The notes under the pieces: generated by a model
What the model was told of the DNA's origin: nothing
What the model saw: the letters and a program-made list of their open reading frames with translations, nothing else
Database searches by the model: none
Shown here: positions 17,509 to 26,032 of the stretch, piece by piece
Position numbering within the stretch: position 1 is the stretch's first letter
Layout: the number at the start of each line of letters is the position of its first letter
Assembly (NCBI GenBank): GCA_947642555.1
Contig: CANRSX010000006.1
Location: 1-64,000, forward strand
DNA from: an uncultured Roseburia sp.
GTDB lineage: Bacteria > Bacillota > Clostridia > Lachnospirales > Lachnospiraceae
Direction of reading: 5' to 3'
Length of the DNA: 64,000 bases
Program-made: the position numbers and the translations under genes

Positions 17509-18873
17509 TTATGCTTCACCTGGCGTTTCAGTTTTCTGTATGCTTAACTTTTTATATGTGTTGACATACAAAACAGCCGCAAGCAATATCGAAAGAATGT
17601 CGGCTACCGGCTGCGCCCAAACTAACCCGGTAAGTCCTAAGACTGCTTTCAGAATGAACAGGACGGGAATGAAAATGATTCCCTGTCGGCTCAGATTGAT
17701 AACCAGCGAAGCCGTGGCCGCTCCCATAGCCTGCAAAGCGTTGGTAAGGACATAGAACACGCCGAAAATGGGACTCGTTGTAAGTAAGATTTTCGCAAAC
17801 TGGACGGCGTAATCAAAGGCTGTCACATCAGCTAAAAATGCACTGACGATTTGGTTTGTAAACAGGTAGCAGATAACGGTCAGGACAACGCCTAAAATGA
17901 AGGAAAAAATGAAAGAGAACTGAAACACGTCCCTGAACCGTTTCCATAGCTTCGCGCCTACACAATATCCCAGCAGAGGCTGTACGCCCTGCCCCAGCCC
18001 AATACATACCATGCCTGTTATCGTTACAACTTTCATCGCAACACCCATTCCGGCAATCGCCATATCGCCGTATTCTGCCATTTGGCTGTTGATAATGATT
18101 TGTGAAACGCTCATCAGCATAGAGCCTAATGCGGCGGGTACGCCAATGGCAAGCACACTGCTGCAAACCTTTTCCCTTAAGGTAAAGTCTTTCAGCCGGA
18201 CACTAAAGCTTGATTTTCCACGGAGAAAATAGGAAATGTAATATCCTGCCCCGAACACGTTCCCGATCACGGTGGCGATAGCAGCCCCTGCGATATTCCA
18301 CCCAAAACCTAAAATCATAATGGGGTCAAGAACTACGTTTAACAGGTTTCCTAAAAGCTGCCCCATACAGGCCCGCCCCGATTCTCCCTCTGTACGGATT
18401 ACATTGGCGTAACAGTTGGAGATCAGCACAAAAGGCCCGCTGCATACAACAATCACCAGATAGGTTTTCGCTAAATCCCATGTATCGGAACTTGCCCCGA
18501 TCAGGGAAAGTATCTGCTCCATAAAAATCAGGAACAGAGCCGCCATAACCACACCCACAATCACGCAGCCCCACATACAAAAAGAGCATACTTTCTTTGC
18601 ATAGTCCTTTCTTCCCTCTCCCAACGCACGGGAGATAACCGAAGTGCCGCCCATTCCGAACACGGTTCCTACTGCCATAAATATCAGAAATACAGGCGTT
18701 GCAAGGGAAACTGCTGCAACCTGTAATGCGTCATGGGTCTGACCAATAAAGAATGTATCAGCCAGATTATAGACTAATACCATGAGCATAGCCGCCATAG
18801 CGGGCAGGGCGTTCCTGAATACTGCATTGGGTACGGGCATTGATTCAAATACTTCCAGTGATTTCTGTTCCAT
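17509..18873 (-). CDS. MATE-family multidrug exporter, MepA-like
   Basis: Na+- or H+-coupled drug/cation antiporter, 454 residues with about 12 membrane helices. The opening VPNAVFRNALPAMAAMLMVLVYNLADTFFIGQ is typical of MepA-like MATE proteins. Start 18873 follows AAGGAGG. It is downstream of a MarR gene on the same strand. Two near-identical operator-like repeats (18893-18918 and 18987-19012) lie in the 170-bp intergene region, so it is probably repressed by that MarR protein. Base composition is more AT-rich than the flanking purine and PTS genes, which suggests acquisition as a resistance module. Confidence 0.9.
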   Translation of the reverse strand: MEQKSLEVFESMPVPNAVFRNALPAMAAMLMVLVYNLADTFFIGQTHDALQVAAVSLATPVFLIFMAVGTVFGMGGTSVISRALGEGRKDYAKKVCSFCMWGCVIVGVVMAALFLIFMEQILSLIGASSDTWDLAKTYLVIVVCSGPFVLISNCYANVIRTEGESGRACMGQLLGNLLNVVLDPIMILGFGWNIAGAAIATVIGNVFGAGYYISYFLRGKSSFSVRLKDFTLREKVCSSVLAIGVPAALGSMLMSVSQIIINSQMAEYGDMAIAGMGVAMKVVTITGMVCIGLGQGVQPLLGYCVGAKLWKRFRDVFQFSFIFSFILGVVLTVICYLFTNQIVSAFLADVTAFDYAVQFAKILLTTSPIFGVFYVLTNALQAMGAATASLVINLSRQGIIFIPVLFILKAVLGLTGLVWAQPVADILSILLAAVLYVNTYKKLSIQKTETPGEA

Positions 18874-18892
18874 AAATTTTCCTCCTTATATG

Positions 18893-19012
18893 CTTTTCAA
18901 AAGCAAGCTATTGAATTGGTTTTATAAATACCCGTTTTATAACGGGTTTCTATCAACGGCAATCCTCTTTTTGATTCTCCATCAGTCTTTTCGAAAGCAA
19001 GCTATCGATTTG
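18893..19012 (-). repeat. Two copies of a 26-bp operator-like direct repeat before the MATE gene
   Basis: Copy 1 (18893-18918) and copy 2 (18987-19012) agree at 23 of 26 positions, sharing CTTTTC-AAAGCAAGCTAT-GA-TTG. They are 94 bp apart. The AAAGCAAG core also appears in the marR promoter palindrome (19512-19545). Probably MarR binding sites. A small hairpin CCCGTT-TTAT-AACGGG (18931-18946) lies between them. Confidence 0.6.
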
Positions 19013-19018
19013 TCTGGG

Positions 19019-19050
19019 ATAAATGCCCGCGAGTCTGGGCGGGCATTTAT
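19019..19050 (-). terminator. Hairpin at the end of the marR-type gene
   Basis: ATAAATGCCCGC (19019-19030) and GCGGGCATTTAT (19039-19050) form a perfect 12-bp stem overlapping the marR stop codon (19047-19049). The following minus-strand bases lack a clear U-run. It probably limits read-through into the MATE gene. Confidence 0.5.
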
Positions 19051-19472
19051 TTCATGTTCTCGTATATCCTTTGGAGCAGACTGTGAAACGTGGTCTGTTC
19101 TTCTTCAGATAATCCGTGAAACATGGTTTGTTCCACTTTTCTGCTATTCTGTATAGCGTCCTGGCAGCATTTTTCACCTGCCGGGGTAATTCGGACAAGT
19201 TTCATTCGCTTGTCGTCTGGGTCGGTAAAACAGTCAACCAGTTTCTTTAATGCAAGCCTGTTTACGATTCCGGCACAAGTGGATTGTGCTACCCCTAAAA
19301 TGCGTTCCAGTTCTTTGAATGAATAGGTCTTTTCGTCTTTTTCGTTCAGTGACAGCAGCACCCATACCTGAACCATAGTCAAGTCGTTCTGACGCAAGGA
19401 ATTATTTGCCTGCCTTTCGATTGCGTCATGGAGCTGTTTTATGAGTTGCCCGCTGGTGGGGTTATCATTCAA
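19047..19472 (-). CDS. MarR-family transcriptional regulator, MepR-like
   Basis: Winged-helix dimeric repressor, 141 residues. The wHTH includes SFKELERILGVAQSTCAGIVNRLALKKLV and the wing DPDDKRMKLVRITPAG. The longer frame begins at an ATG (19496) that lies before the AAAGGAGGT site (19480-19488). The likely start is therefore the TTG at 19472, 7 bases after that site. It has its own strong promoter with an internal palindrome (autoregulation) and precedes the MATE pump, the standard MepR-MepA arrangement. The inducing compound is unknown. Confidence 0.87.
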   Translation of the reverse strand: MNDNPTSGQLIKQLHDAIERQANNSLRQNDLTMVQVWVLLSLNEKDEKTYSFKELERILGVAQSTCAGIVNRLALKKLVDCFTDPDDKRMKLVRITPAGEKCCQDAIQNSRKVEQTMFHGLSEEEQTTFHSLLQRIYENMK

Positions 19473-19501
19473 TTCAGCACCTCCTTTCCCTTTCATGAGG
19501 T

Positions 19502-19545
19502 ATCATAGCATATCAAAAGCAAGGTGTCAATATCTTGCTTTTGAT
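19502..19545 (-). promoter_or_regulatory. marR promoter with 12-bp palindromic operator
   Basis: Minus strand TTGACA (19530-19525), 17 bp, TATGAT (19507-19502). A perfect inverted repeat, ATCAAAAGCAAG (19512-19523) and CTTGCTTTTGAT (19534-19545), brackets the -35 box and shares AAAGCAAG with the repeats before the MATE gene. Confidence 0.75.
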
Positions 19546-19570
19546 TTTGTTTTATGAAAGAAAGATAGGG

Positions 19571-19690
19571 GTGAGTTCCGCCGTAGTCGGCATTGTGGGA
19601 ATGTGTATAACTGGCTGTCTTTTGGAATTGTGGGTAACTCTGTTTGCAGGTATCATCTTTACCATTCTCTGCCTCCTACGGATGGTTCCC
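19571..19690 (+). other. Possible fragment of a small membrane protein gene
   Basis: A GTG-initiated plus-strand frame reads SSAVVGIVGMCITGCLLELW then VTLFAGIIFTILCLLRM, which looks like real membrane-protein sequence. It then runs without a break into the antisense of the DUF1801 gene. No convincing ribosome binding site is present. It may be the 5' remnant of a lost gene divergent from marR. Confidence 0.22.
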
Positions 19691-20086
19691 CGTTTCATAA
19701 CACCACCTGGCAATATCAGAGACCAGTTCCGCCGGAACCGTCCCGCTGTAAGGAAGCTGTATCGTCCCCTTGCTGGTCCTGTATCCTTTCAGACGTTCCG
19801 AAAACTCCCGGACAGCCTCCGGCCCCGGATACAGGCCCACATGGTTTTTAAAACCGGCAAACTGGATGATATTATGCTTTTTCCAATAAGTCGGCATACT
19901 CCATGAGATCCTCTCCTCCGCCTCCGGCAGCGCCGCACAGAGCGCTTTCCTGATTTCCTTTAGATATTCCTGAACCTCTTTTGGCTGTCCCGCAATGTAT
20001 TCATCCACCGTTTCCGGCGCTTTCCCGCAATAATGGCTCTGCCCCTGTCTCTTAAAAGCACGCCCGCACTTCGGACACGTCCACAT
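19676..20086 (-). CDS. DUF1801 (YdhG-like) protein with N-terminal zinc ribbon
   Basis: 136 residues. The start MWTCPKCGRAFKRQGQSHYCG is a CxxC...C zinc-ribbon type leader. The rest is a DUF1801 fold: VDEYIAGQPKEVQEYLKEIRK, then EERISWSMPTYWKK and HVGLYPG, then KGTIQLPYSGTVP. Relatives include the B. subtilis iron-chaperone-like YdhG, but function in this lineage is unproven. It ends next to a 60-residue ORF in the same direction and may be co-transcribed with the two genes upstream. Confidence 0.8.
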   Translation of the reverse strand: MWTCPKCGRAFKRQGQSHYCGKAPETVDEYIAGQPKEVQEYLKEIRKALCAALPEAEERISWSMPTYWKKHNIIQFAGFKNHVGLYPGPEAVREFSERLKGYRTSKGTIQLPYSGTVPAELVSDIARWCYETGNHP

Positions 20087-20088
20087 CT

Positions 20089-20271
20089 TTATCCCTCCTG
20101 CCTCATTCCCGTTCCCTTACCGTCACCAGTACCCTGTCCTTTTCCATTGTAATGGGGATAGCCCGCCCTTATTGTTCTTTCTGCAATCTCCGCCACCTTC
20201 ACCGGACATTCCGCCCGCTTCAGCTGCAGATCAAAATCTTTATCCTTACCATCCGTTCTGCAAAATTCCAT
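20089..20271 (-). CDS. Small hypothetical protein, possibly frameshifted
   Basis: 60 residues beginning MEFCRTDGKDKDFDLQLKRA; I do not recognise it. The last third reads NGKGQGTGDGKGTGMRQEG, low-complexity and unlike the rest. Losing one C from a CCCC run (near 20157) would instead give RAGYPITMEKDRVLVTVRERE and stop. That is a more protein-like ending with alternating hydrophobics. A GGGGGA site lies before the ATG. Three bases separate its stop from the DUF1801 start. Either a real short gene with an indel or a chance ORF. Confidence 0.4.
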   Translation of the reverse strand: MEFCRTDGKDKDFDLQLKRAECPVKVAEIAERTIRAGYPHYNGKGQGTGDGKGTGMRQEG

Positions 20272-20295
20272 AAAAATCCCCCGAAAAATAAAAGT

Positions 20296-20712
20296 CTAAA
20301 ACTCGTACCTTGTCCCATGTGAAAACAGCAGCCCGTCTGTTAATTCCACACATAAAATGACCGTGTTCTCATCATCAAAATCAGTATGCCCGTTATCGAT
20401 CCATTCAGAAAACACTAATTTCAGCTTCTCTGCAATCTTATGGTTTTCTTCCTTCCCGAAATATCCTGAATTTATGCCTCTCCCATGTGCTGTAAACCAT
20501 TCCCCGGCTATTGCAACAACAGGATTGCGTTCCATATGTTTCATTTTATTGGAAAGAGCATGTGTGATCACATAAAAAGCTCCGTCCTCATAATATGCAT
20601 TGACATACCGCACATAAGGAACTTCGTTTTCTACTGTTGCCAGCGCGATCACCGTATCTTTTCCAAAACGCTCTGTCATGATTTTTTCCGCTTCTTCACA
20701 CATTTTTTTCAT
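20296..20712 (-). CDS. Pyridoxamine 5'-phosphate oxidase-family protein
   Basis: 138-residue split-barrel flavin-binding protein: VIALATVENEVPYVRYVNAYYEDGAFYVITHALSNKMKHMERNPVVAI is the core of the PPOX-like fold. Different subgroup from the 4297-4773 gene. ATG 20712 is chosen because CAGGAGATG lies suitably before it; the earlier ATG 20742 lacks a site. Promoter at 20753-20781. Likely a small FMN/F420-type oxidoreductase of unknown substrate. Confidence 0.82.
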   Translation of the reverse strand: MKKMCEEAEKIMTERFGKDTVIALATVENEVPYVRYVNAYYEDGAFYVITHALSNKMKHMERNPVVAIAGEWFTAHGRGINSGYFGKEENHKIAEKLKLVFSEWIDNGHTDFDDENTVILCVELTDGLLFSHGTRYEF

Positions 20713-20752
20713 ATGCCCATCTCCTGACTGATCATTATTCATAACAGATTCT

Positions 20753-20781
20753 ATTATACAGCATATCCCCGGCCAATGGAA
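20753..20781 (-). promoter_or_regulatory. Promoter of the PPOX-family gene
   Basis: Minus strand TTCCAT (20781-20776), 17 bp, TATAAT (20758-20753): perfect -10 with a weak -35. Confidence 0.5.
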
Positions 20782-20802
20782 CAGACATTCTAAGAACTTA
20801 TA

Positions 20803-22323
20803 TCAAAAATGGTGAAAAACCTTCATCAGCTCCCTGTCATGATTTTTCCCCTGCACCGTCCTGTCTCCAAATATCATACACATCCGCGTGTTCTCCTCAT
20901 ACTCCTCCCAAAGCGGAAGCCCCTCTCCGTTCGGACTTCCGGTCTTTGCAAAGGCCGCCCAGGCGCCTGCCATTTCATCCTGCACCCTGGCCGTGATATC
21001 CGCTTTCCATAACGCCGGAATATACAGCGCGTTATGAAACATAAAATGCAGATCGCCGTTATGCCCCAGCAGCTGACCTCCCAGAAGCGGCGCTTCGTAT
21101 GCAAACAGATAGTTATACACCGGCGCTGCCGCCTCCTTTTTCCTGCGGTTTAAAAAATCGATCACCGCGGGCCGGACGCTCAGATCCACGCAGGATGCAT
21201 AGGCGGGATCCATCCACGGATACGCATCCTCAAAAGCCGTTTCCACCGCATTCGCATGCTCTCCGAATCTTCTGAGAAGTAATGCCTGTTTCCGATCCGC
21301 ATCCCAAAGCTTTTTATCCCCGGCCGGCACCGGATCAAACTCCGCCAGGCAGGATCCCACTATAAGGGGAATATCCGCTGTTTCCTTTCGGAATCCGGTT
21401 TCCATCGGGTTTCCAATGTATTCCCTTCCATCCGGCGCCGGCGCCCACACCTCCATCGCATTCATTCCCGCCGCTTCGATGGCTTTCATCACCGCCGCTC
21501 CGAGTTCCTCATACTCCATCTTCTCCAGACGGCTGATATTATTTCCCTTTAATCCCAGATCCTTTGCCAGAAGACGTGCGATTCGGGCAGAATGGTTACA
21601 AAATGTCCCTGCCCGCATCACGCCGCTCTGTATAATGGCCTTATGGTACAGTCCGTCCGCAGCCGGCATCTGCATCAGCGCGGTCACCTTTTTTCCGCCC
21701 CCGGACTGTCCGTAAATCGTCACATTTCCCGGATCACCGCCAAAGGCTTCGATATTATCCTGCACCCAGCGAAGCGCTGCCACGAGATCCATCATACCAA
21801 GAATCCCTGAATGAGCATACTGCTCCCCGAATTCCGACAGATCCAGAAAACCGGACATATTCAGACGATGGTTGACCGTCACCACAACCACATCGTAACT
21901 ATGACACATTTCCCAGCCGTCATAGGACTGCAGATCCAGCGTATTCCCGAAGGCAAAGCCGCCGCCATGCATCCATACCATCACCGGCTTTTTCTCCGCT
22001 GTCCCGAAAGAGCGGGTCCAGATATTCAGGTTCAGACTGTTTTCACCTTTATACCACAAGCGACGTTCCGTCAGCGGATTATCCTCCGATACGCTTCCTC
22101 TGACACAAAAACTCATTCCCGGATCCACCGGCCCGTAATCCAGCGCATTCCGAATCCCGTCAAAAGGATCCGCCGGCTCCGGTTCGTGAAACCTTCTGGC
22201 CTTCGCATAGGCTAATCCACGAAAACAGAAGACATCCCCGTCCAGAAATCCGCGATATCTTCCCTCACCCGTCTCCGCCACCGGGTAATCCTCCCGGCAG
22301 ACAAATTTTTTTATTTCTCTCAT
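20803..22323 (-). CDS. Intracellular type-B carboxylesterase
   Basis: Alpha/beta hydrolase of the carboxylesterase/lipase type-B family, 506 residues, no signal peptide. The oxyanion-hole segment is WMHGGGFAFG (119-123). The nucleophile elbow is IYGQSGGGKK (S207), where the family usually has G-E-S-A-G. The histidine region is LLGHNGDLHFMFH. It starts at 22323, where ATGA overlaps the stop of the upstream permease gene, so it is translationally coupled to the sugar importer. It probably removes acyl or aryl-ester decorations from the imported compound; the substrate is not identifiable. Confidence 0.87.
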   Translation of the reverse strand: MREIKKFVCREDYPVAETGEGRYRGFLDGDVFCFRGLAYAKARRFHEPEPADPFDGIRNALDYGPVDPGMSFCVRGSVSEDNPLTERRLWYKGENSLNLNIWTRSFGTAEKKPVMVWMHGGGFAFGNTLDLQSYDGWEMCHSYDVVVVTVNHRLNMSGFLDLSEFGEQYAHSGILGMMDLVAALRWVQDNIEAFGGDPGNVTIYGQSGGGKKVTALMQMPAADGLYHKAIIQSGVMRAGTFCNHSARIARLLAKDLGLKGNNISRLEKMEYEELGAAVMKAIEAAGMNAMEVWAPAPDGREYIGNPMETGFRKETADIPLIVGSCLAEFDPVPAGDKKLWDADRKQALLLRRFGEHANAVETAFEDAYPWMDPAYASCVDLSVRPAVIDFLNRRKKEAAAPVYNYLFAYEAPLLGGQLLGHNGDLHFMFHNALYIPALWKADITARVQDEMAGAWAAFAKTGSPNGEGLPLWEEYEENTRMCMIFGDRTVQGKNHDRELMKVFHHF

Positions 22324-23207
22324 CCTTTCACTCCTCCTACCACAATTCCTTTCACAAAATACTTTTGGAAAAACGGATAGATCGCCAGGATCGGTACGAT
22401 TCCCACCACCGCGATGGCCATCCTGATCCCCACGCTGGGAAGCTTTGCGATAATGGAGCTGTCTCCCACCTGAGCCGTATTGCTCTGCAGGAACTGGATG
22501 TTTGTAATGATCGTATTTAACACCGCCTGAATGCTGAAGTACTTGTGATCCGTGATATAGTATAAGCTGTTCAGCCAGTCGTTCCAGTAGCCCAGCCCGA
22601 TCATCAGGGCCATAGTCGCCATCATGGGTTTGGAGAGCGGAATGATAATCCGGAGCAGGCACCGGAATTCCGACGCCCCGTCCATCCTTGCCGCCTCCAC
22701 CAGCTCATCCGGAATATTGCTTGTAATGTAGGACCGGATCATAATCACATAAAACGCATTCATGATATGTCCCGGGATGATCAGCGCCCAGATCGTATCC
22801 TTGATATGAAAGGTCTGCGTCCACATCAGGTAGGTGGGAACCAGCCCTCCGTTAAACAGCATGGAAAAGAATACAATAAAGGCCAGAACATTTCTCAGCG
22901 GATATTCTTTTCTTGAAAGCGGATAGGCAAACAGTGTCGTCACCACAAGACTGGTCACAGTTCCCACAAAGGTCACAAATATCGTCACACCGTATGCCCG
23001 GACGATCTTATTGCTGCTCTGAAACAGATAGACATAGGATTCCGCGGAAAACTTCCGCGGAAAAAAGGAATATCCGTTCTGCATCAGCGTCGCCTCCTCC
23101 GTCAGGGAAGAAGACACCAGCAGGAGAAACGGGGCAACCGCAAACACCACCAGCAGGAGAAATACCACATTCAGAGCCGCCTGCCCGGCAATACCTTTTT
23201 TTCTCAT
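22320..23207 (-). CDS. ABC sugar transporter permease, LplC/YtcP-type (CUT1)
   Basis: Inner-membrane permease of 295 residues with six helices, binding-protein-dependent. The EAA loop is DELVEAARMDGASEFRCLLRIIIPLSKPM, which docks the ATPase. The start MRKKGIAGQ (23207) has AAGGAGG just upstream; the longer frame overlaps the previous gene. It follows the partner permease by 10 bp and overlaps the esterase start by 4 bp. No ATPase is encoded here, as is usual for clostridial CUT1 systems that share an MsmX-type ATPase. Confidence 0.92.
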   Translation of the reverse strand: MRKKGIAGQAALNVVFLLLVVFAVAPFLLLVSSSLTEEATLMQNGYSFFPRKFSAESYVYLFQSSNKIVRAYGVTIFVTFVGTVTSLVVTTLFAYPLSRKEYPLRNVLAFIVFFSMLFNGGLVPTYLMWTQTFHIKDTIWALIIPGHIMNAFYVIMIRSYITSNIPDELVEAARMDGASEFRCLLRIIIPLSKPMMATMALMIGLGYWNDWLNSLYYITDHKYFSIQAVLNTIITNIQFLQSNTAQVGDSSIIAKLPSVGIRMAIAVVGIVPILAIYPFFQKYFVKGIVVGGVKG

Positions 23208-23217
23208 CACATCCTCC

Positions 23218-24165
23218 TTAAAACAGCGCACTGTCCTTATCAATCTTCCGGATCACCGCGTTCACCGTGATCACAAGCACAAACCCCACCACCGACTGGA
23301 TAAAGCCGGAAGCAGAGGACCGTCCGATATCGTTCAGCTGGATCAGCGCCTTATATACATATACATCAATGGTATCCGTCACATCCGCGATCATCCCCGA
23401 GTGCATGGGCACCTGGTAAAAGAGCCCGAAATCCGATCGCATGATGCCGCCTAAAGCCATCAGCACCAGTGTGATGATGGTTGTCTTAAGCCCCGGAAGC
23501 GTCACATGGCGGATCTGCTTTGCCGTACCGCATCCGTCGATCGCCGCGGCGTCATACAGGGAGGAATCGATCCCGATCACGGTGGCATAATAGAGAATGC
23601 TCGAATAGCCGAATCCCTTCCACAGATTCACCAGCGTCAGGATAAAGGGCCAGTATTTCCCTTCCGTATACCAGCTGACGGCGTCCCCTCCCAGCCGGGT
23701 AATCAGACTGTTCAAAAAACCGTTCTCCACACTTAAGAATCCAAACACAATATAGGAGACCACCACGATCGAAATCAGGTACGGAATCAGAATCAGCGTC
23801 TGATAGATCTTTTTGTTTTGCGTCCCCTTCAGATAGTTCAGCATAATCGCCACCGCAACGCCTGTCAGCTGTCCCAGAAAAATAAATACAATATTGTATC
23901 CGATGGTATTGCGGATCGCGCGGAACGCCTCTCCGGATTTCAACAAATAGGTAAAATTCGAGAAACCGGTCCACTCGCTGGCAAACATCCCAAGGCTGTA
24001 ATTATATTTTTTAAAGGCAATCATAATCCCGGCCATCGGGATATAGTTATTGATGATCAGATAAATCAGACCCGGAAGAATCATGATGCTCAGCTCCAGG
24101 CTTCTTTTCGGGTGGCTTTTCCAGGATTTTATCCATATTTGTAGTTTGTTTTGTTTTCTCTCCAT
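23218..24165 (-). CDS. ABC sugar transporter permease, LplB/YtcQ-associated type (CUT1)
   Basis: First permease of the importer, about 315 residues, six helices. The EAA loop reads SSLYDAAAIDGCGTAKQIRHVTLPGLKTT. The start is ambiguous: a GTG at 24192, an ATG at 24171, or the ATG at 24165. The last is preferred because TGAGG lies 8 bases before it. The family commonly handles complex or aromatic-decorated oligosaccharides. Confidence 0.9.
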   Translation of the reverse strand: MERKQNKLQIWIKSWKSHPKRSLELSIMILPGLIYLIINNYIPMAGIMIAFKKYNYSLGMFASEWTGFSNFTYLLKSGEAFRAIRNTIGYNIVFIFLGQLTGVAVAIMLNYLKGTQNKKIYQTLILIPYLISIVVVSYIVFGFLSVENGFLNSLITRLGGDAVSWYTEGKYWPFILTLVNLWKGFGYSSILYYATVIGIDSSLYDAAAIDGCGTAKQIRHVTLPGLKTTIITLVLMALGGIMRSDFGLFYQVPMHSGMIADVTDTIDVYVYKALIQLNDIGRSSASGFIQSVVGFVLVITVNAVIRKIDKDSALF

Positions 24166-24213
24166 TTCCATGTCCTCATCAAACACCGCCACGTCTCACG
24201 TAACGGCTTACCT

Positions 24214-24250
24214 CACAACGGACAGCACGCTTCGCGGACTGTCCGTTGTG
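24214..24250 (-). promoter_or_regulatory. Perfect 12-bp inverted repeat between binding-protein and permease genes
   Basis: CACAACGGACAG (24214-24225) and CTGTCCGTTGTG (24239-24250) flank a 13-nt loop. It lies just after the lipoprotein stop (24266) and before the first permease. Such intercistronic stems often protect the abundant binding-protein mRNA and reduce read-through. No U-tract follows. Confidence 0.55.
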
Positions 24251-24265
24251 TTCTGATATCAGCTG

Positions 24266-25849
24266 TTATTCCGCTTCCTGTTTTTCCGCCAGAAACGCAT
24301 CCAGCTGTCTCTGCTTTTCCGCAATCACCTTGTCAAGCCCTGCATCCTCAAATTCCTTCCTTGCCTTCTCCAGCGTACTGTCCACATCCACGGCGCCGGA
24401 GAGAAGCGTCATATAATATTTTTCCATAACATTTGAACACGCCGTATACTCATCCATCACTTCACCGGGGTCAAACATAAAACCAAGGGCCTGTGAGAAC
24501 GTACCTTCCCTGTCATATTCCAGCAGCCTGTCATAATAATCCGGGCCATCTGCCTGAAACGGGATTCCTCCATTCTGTACCCAGGGCATAACCCAGACAA
24601 TCCCGGCCTGCCCGTAAGGAACGGTGCTCTCGTCCAGCCCCTCGGGCCAGGAAATCGTACCGTCGTCATTCTTCACATAGTCCCTGCCCTCAATGCCATT
24701 ATAGATATAGGTTCCCACCTCCGGGTCCGTATAGAGGATCTCCATCGCTTTCCACGCCGCGTCCTTATGTTTCGAATTTGCATTAATCGCATAGGTTGCC
24801 AAAGCAATATTGCTGGAATCCGTCCAGTGATCCACCACAACCGTACGAATCTGTCCCTCGTAAACAGAAGGACCATAGCCTTTGAATCTGGATACCGCCT
24901 GCCCGTTTGCAATCTTTGCATCCGGGCTCTCCGTGTTGCTTAAAATATCCGGCGTCACATATCCCGCCTGATACCATTTCTGGCACCAGTTTACCAGCTC
25001 GATAAAATCTTCATTGTCCATCAGGCTTTCCACCGTCGTGCTGCCCTGCCCGCAGTCCGGGAGGACCCCCAGCTTGTCGCCCAGCTTATCCCATGTCCAG
25101 TCCGTATCCGCCGCAATGTAAGAGGAATAGGGCGCCAGGGGATAGCGGTCCGGATAATGCTCTTTTGCCCAGGCGAGAAATTCGTCAATCTCTTCCATTG
25201 TCACGTGCTGCAGATCCGTAAACCCATACTCCGCTGCAATCTCCTCGTCAATCACCAGTCCGCTGATATGCCCGAAGTCCACCAGCTTGGGCAGTCCGTA
25301 CAGATTGCCGTTCACCCTGCAGGCATCGATCCAGTTGGGGTCGATCAGGTCGCGGATTTTGGGGCTGGCATTTTCCCAGTAAGGCTCCAGATTGGTAATC
25401 TGTCCGTTTGACACGAGCCGCTGCAGGCCCACCACCTGTAAAATATCGACATCGTCTCCCGCCAGCGCCAGATTTCTATGCTGTGCGATATTTCCCATAT
25501 CCACCATCGTGATCTTAAAACGCAGTCCGTATTTTTCTTCTGTCACGGCATTGACCGCATCCTCCACTTCCTGTGCCCCGTCGGTGCCGAAAAGTGTCTG
25601 AATCATGACGCAGACCTCTGTGATTTCGCCGTCATTTGCCGTGCCGCCGGACGCCGCACCGTCTTCTGTCGATCCGCCCGCCGCGGCATCTCCTTCTGCT
25701 GCTGTACCGCTGCCTGCCGCGGATCCTCCGTCACCGGCCGCGGATCCTCCCTCGGAGCCTTTCCCGCCGCATCCTGCCATACAGCCCGCAGCCAGCGCCC
25801 CCGCCAGCCCAAGCGCCAGCGCCCTTTTCCATATCGCTTTCATCTTCAT
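24266..25849 (-). CDS. Solute-binding lipoprotein of the CUT1 importer
   Basis: Extracellular sugar-binding lipoprotein, 527 residues, in the size class of LplA/YtcQ-like proteins. The signal peptide MKMKAIWKRALALGLAGALA ends in the lipobox AAGC (C23). A long Gly/Ala/Ser/Asp-rich spacer (about 24-75) precedes the binding domain starting EITEVCVMIQTLFG. It shares design with the lipoprotein at 39307-40914 (LALAGDDVDI against LALSGGEQMDI; both end DAGLDKIIAEKQ-type). First gene of the importer operon. The adjacent YesMN pair (26089-29084) probably controls it. Confidence 0.92.
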   Translation of the reverse strand: MKMKAIWKRALALGLAGALAAGCMAGCGGKGSEGGSAAGDGGSAAGSGTAAEGDAAAGGSTEDGAASGGTANDGEITEVCVMIQTLFGTDGAQEVEDAVNAVTEEKYGLRFKITMVDMGNIAQHRNLALAGDDVDILQVVGLQRLVSNGQITNLEPYWENASPKIRDLIDPNWIDACRVNGNLYGLPKLVDFGHISGLVIDEEIAAEYGFTDLQHVTMEEIDEFLAWAKEHYPDRYPLAPYSSYIAADTDWTWDKLGDKLGVLPDCGQGSTTVESLMDNEDFIELVNWCQKWYQAGYVTPDILSNTESPDAKIANGQAVSRFKGYGPSVYEGQIRTVVVDHWTDSSNIALATYAINANSKHKDAAWKAMEILYTDPEVGTYIYNGIEGRDYVKNDDGTISWPEGLDESTVPYGQAGIVWVMPWVQNGGIPFQADGPDYYDRLLEYDREGTFSQALGFMFDPGEVMDEYTACSNVMEKYYMTLLSGAVDVDSTLEKARKEFEDAGLDKVIAEKQRQLDAFLAEKQEAE

Positions 25850-26032
25850 CCCTGTCTTCCTTTCTGCGCCGGTTGCGGCGCACCGTTTTTATTCAGCCAG
25901 CATTGCATTCCCGGTCCGGATCTTTTTATTGCCTCCTGATAGTATGTATTGTACAATCTGTCCAACATGCAATCTACCGGAAAAAAGAGAACCACCCCCG
26001 GTTTTATGACCTGTTTTTCCTTCTTTTCCATC

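Noticed and set aside
22324-22662. Longer N-terminus of the esterase
   Set aside because: It overlaps the permease gene out of frame; the ATGA overlap start at 22323 fits the family length.
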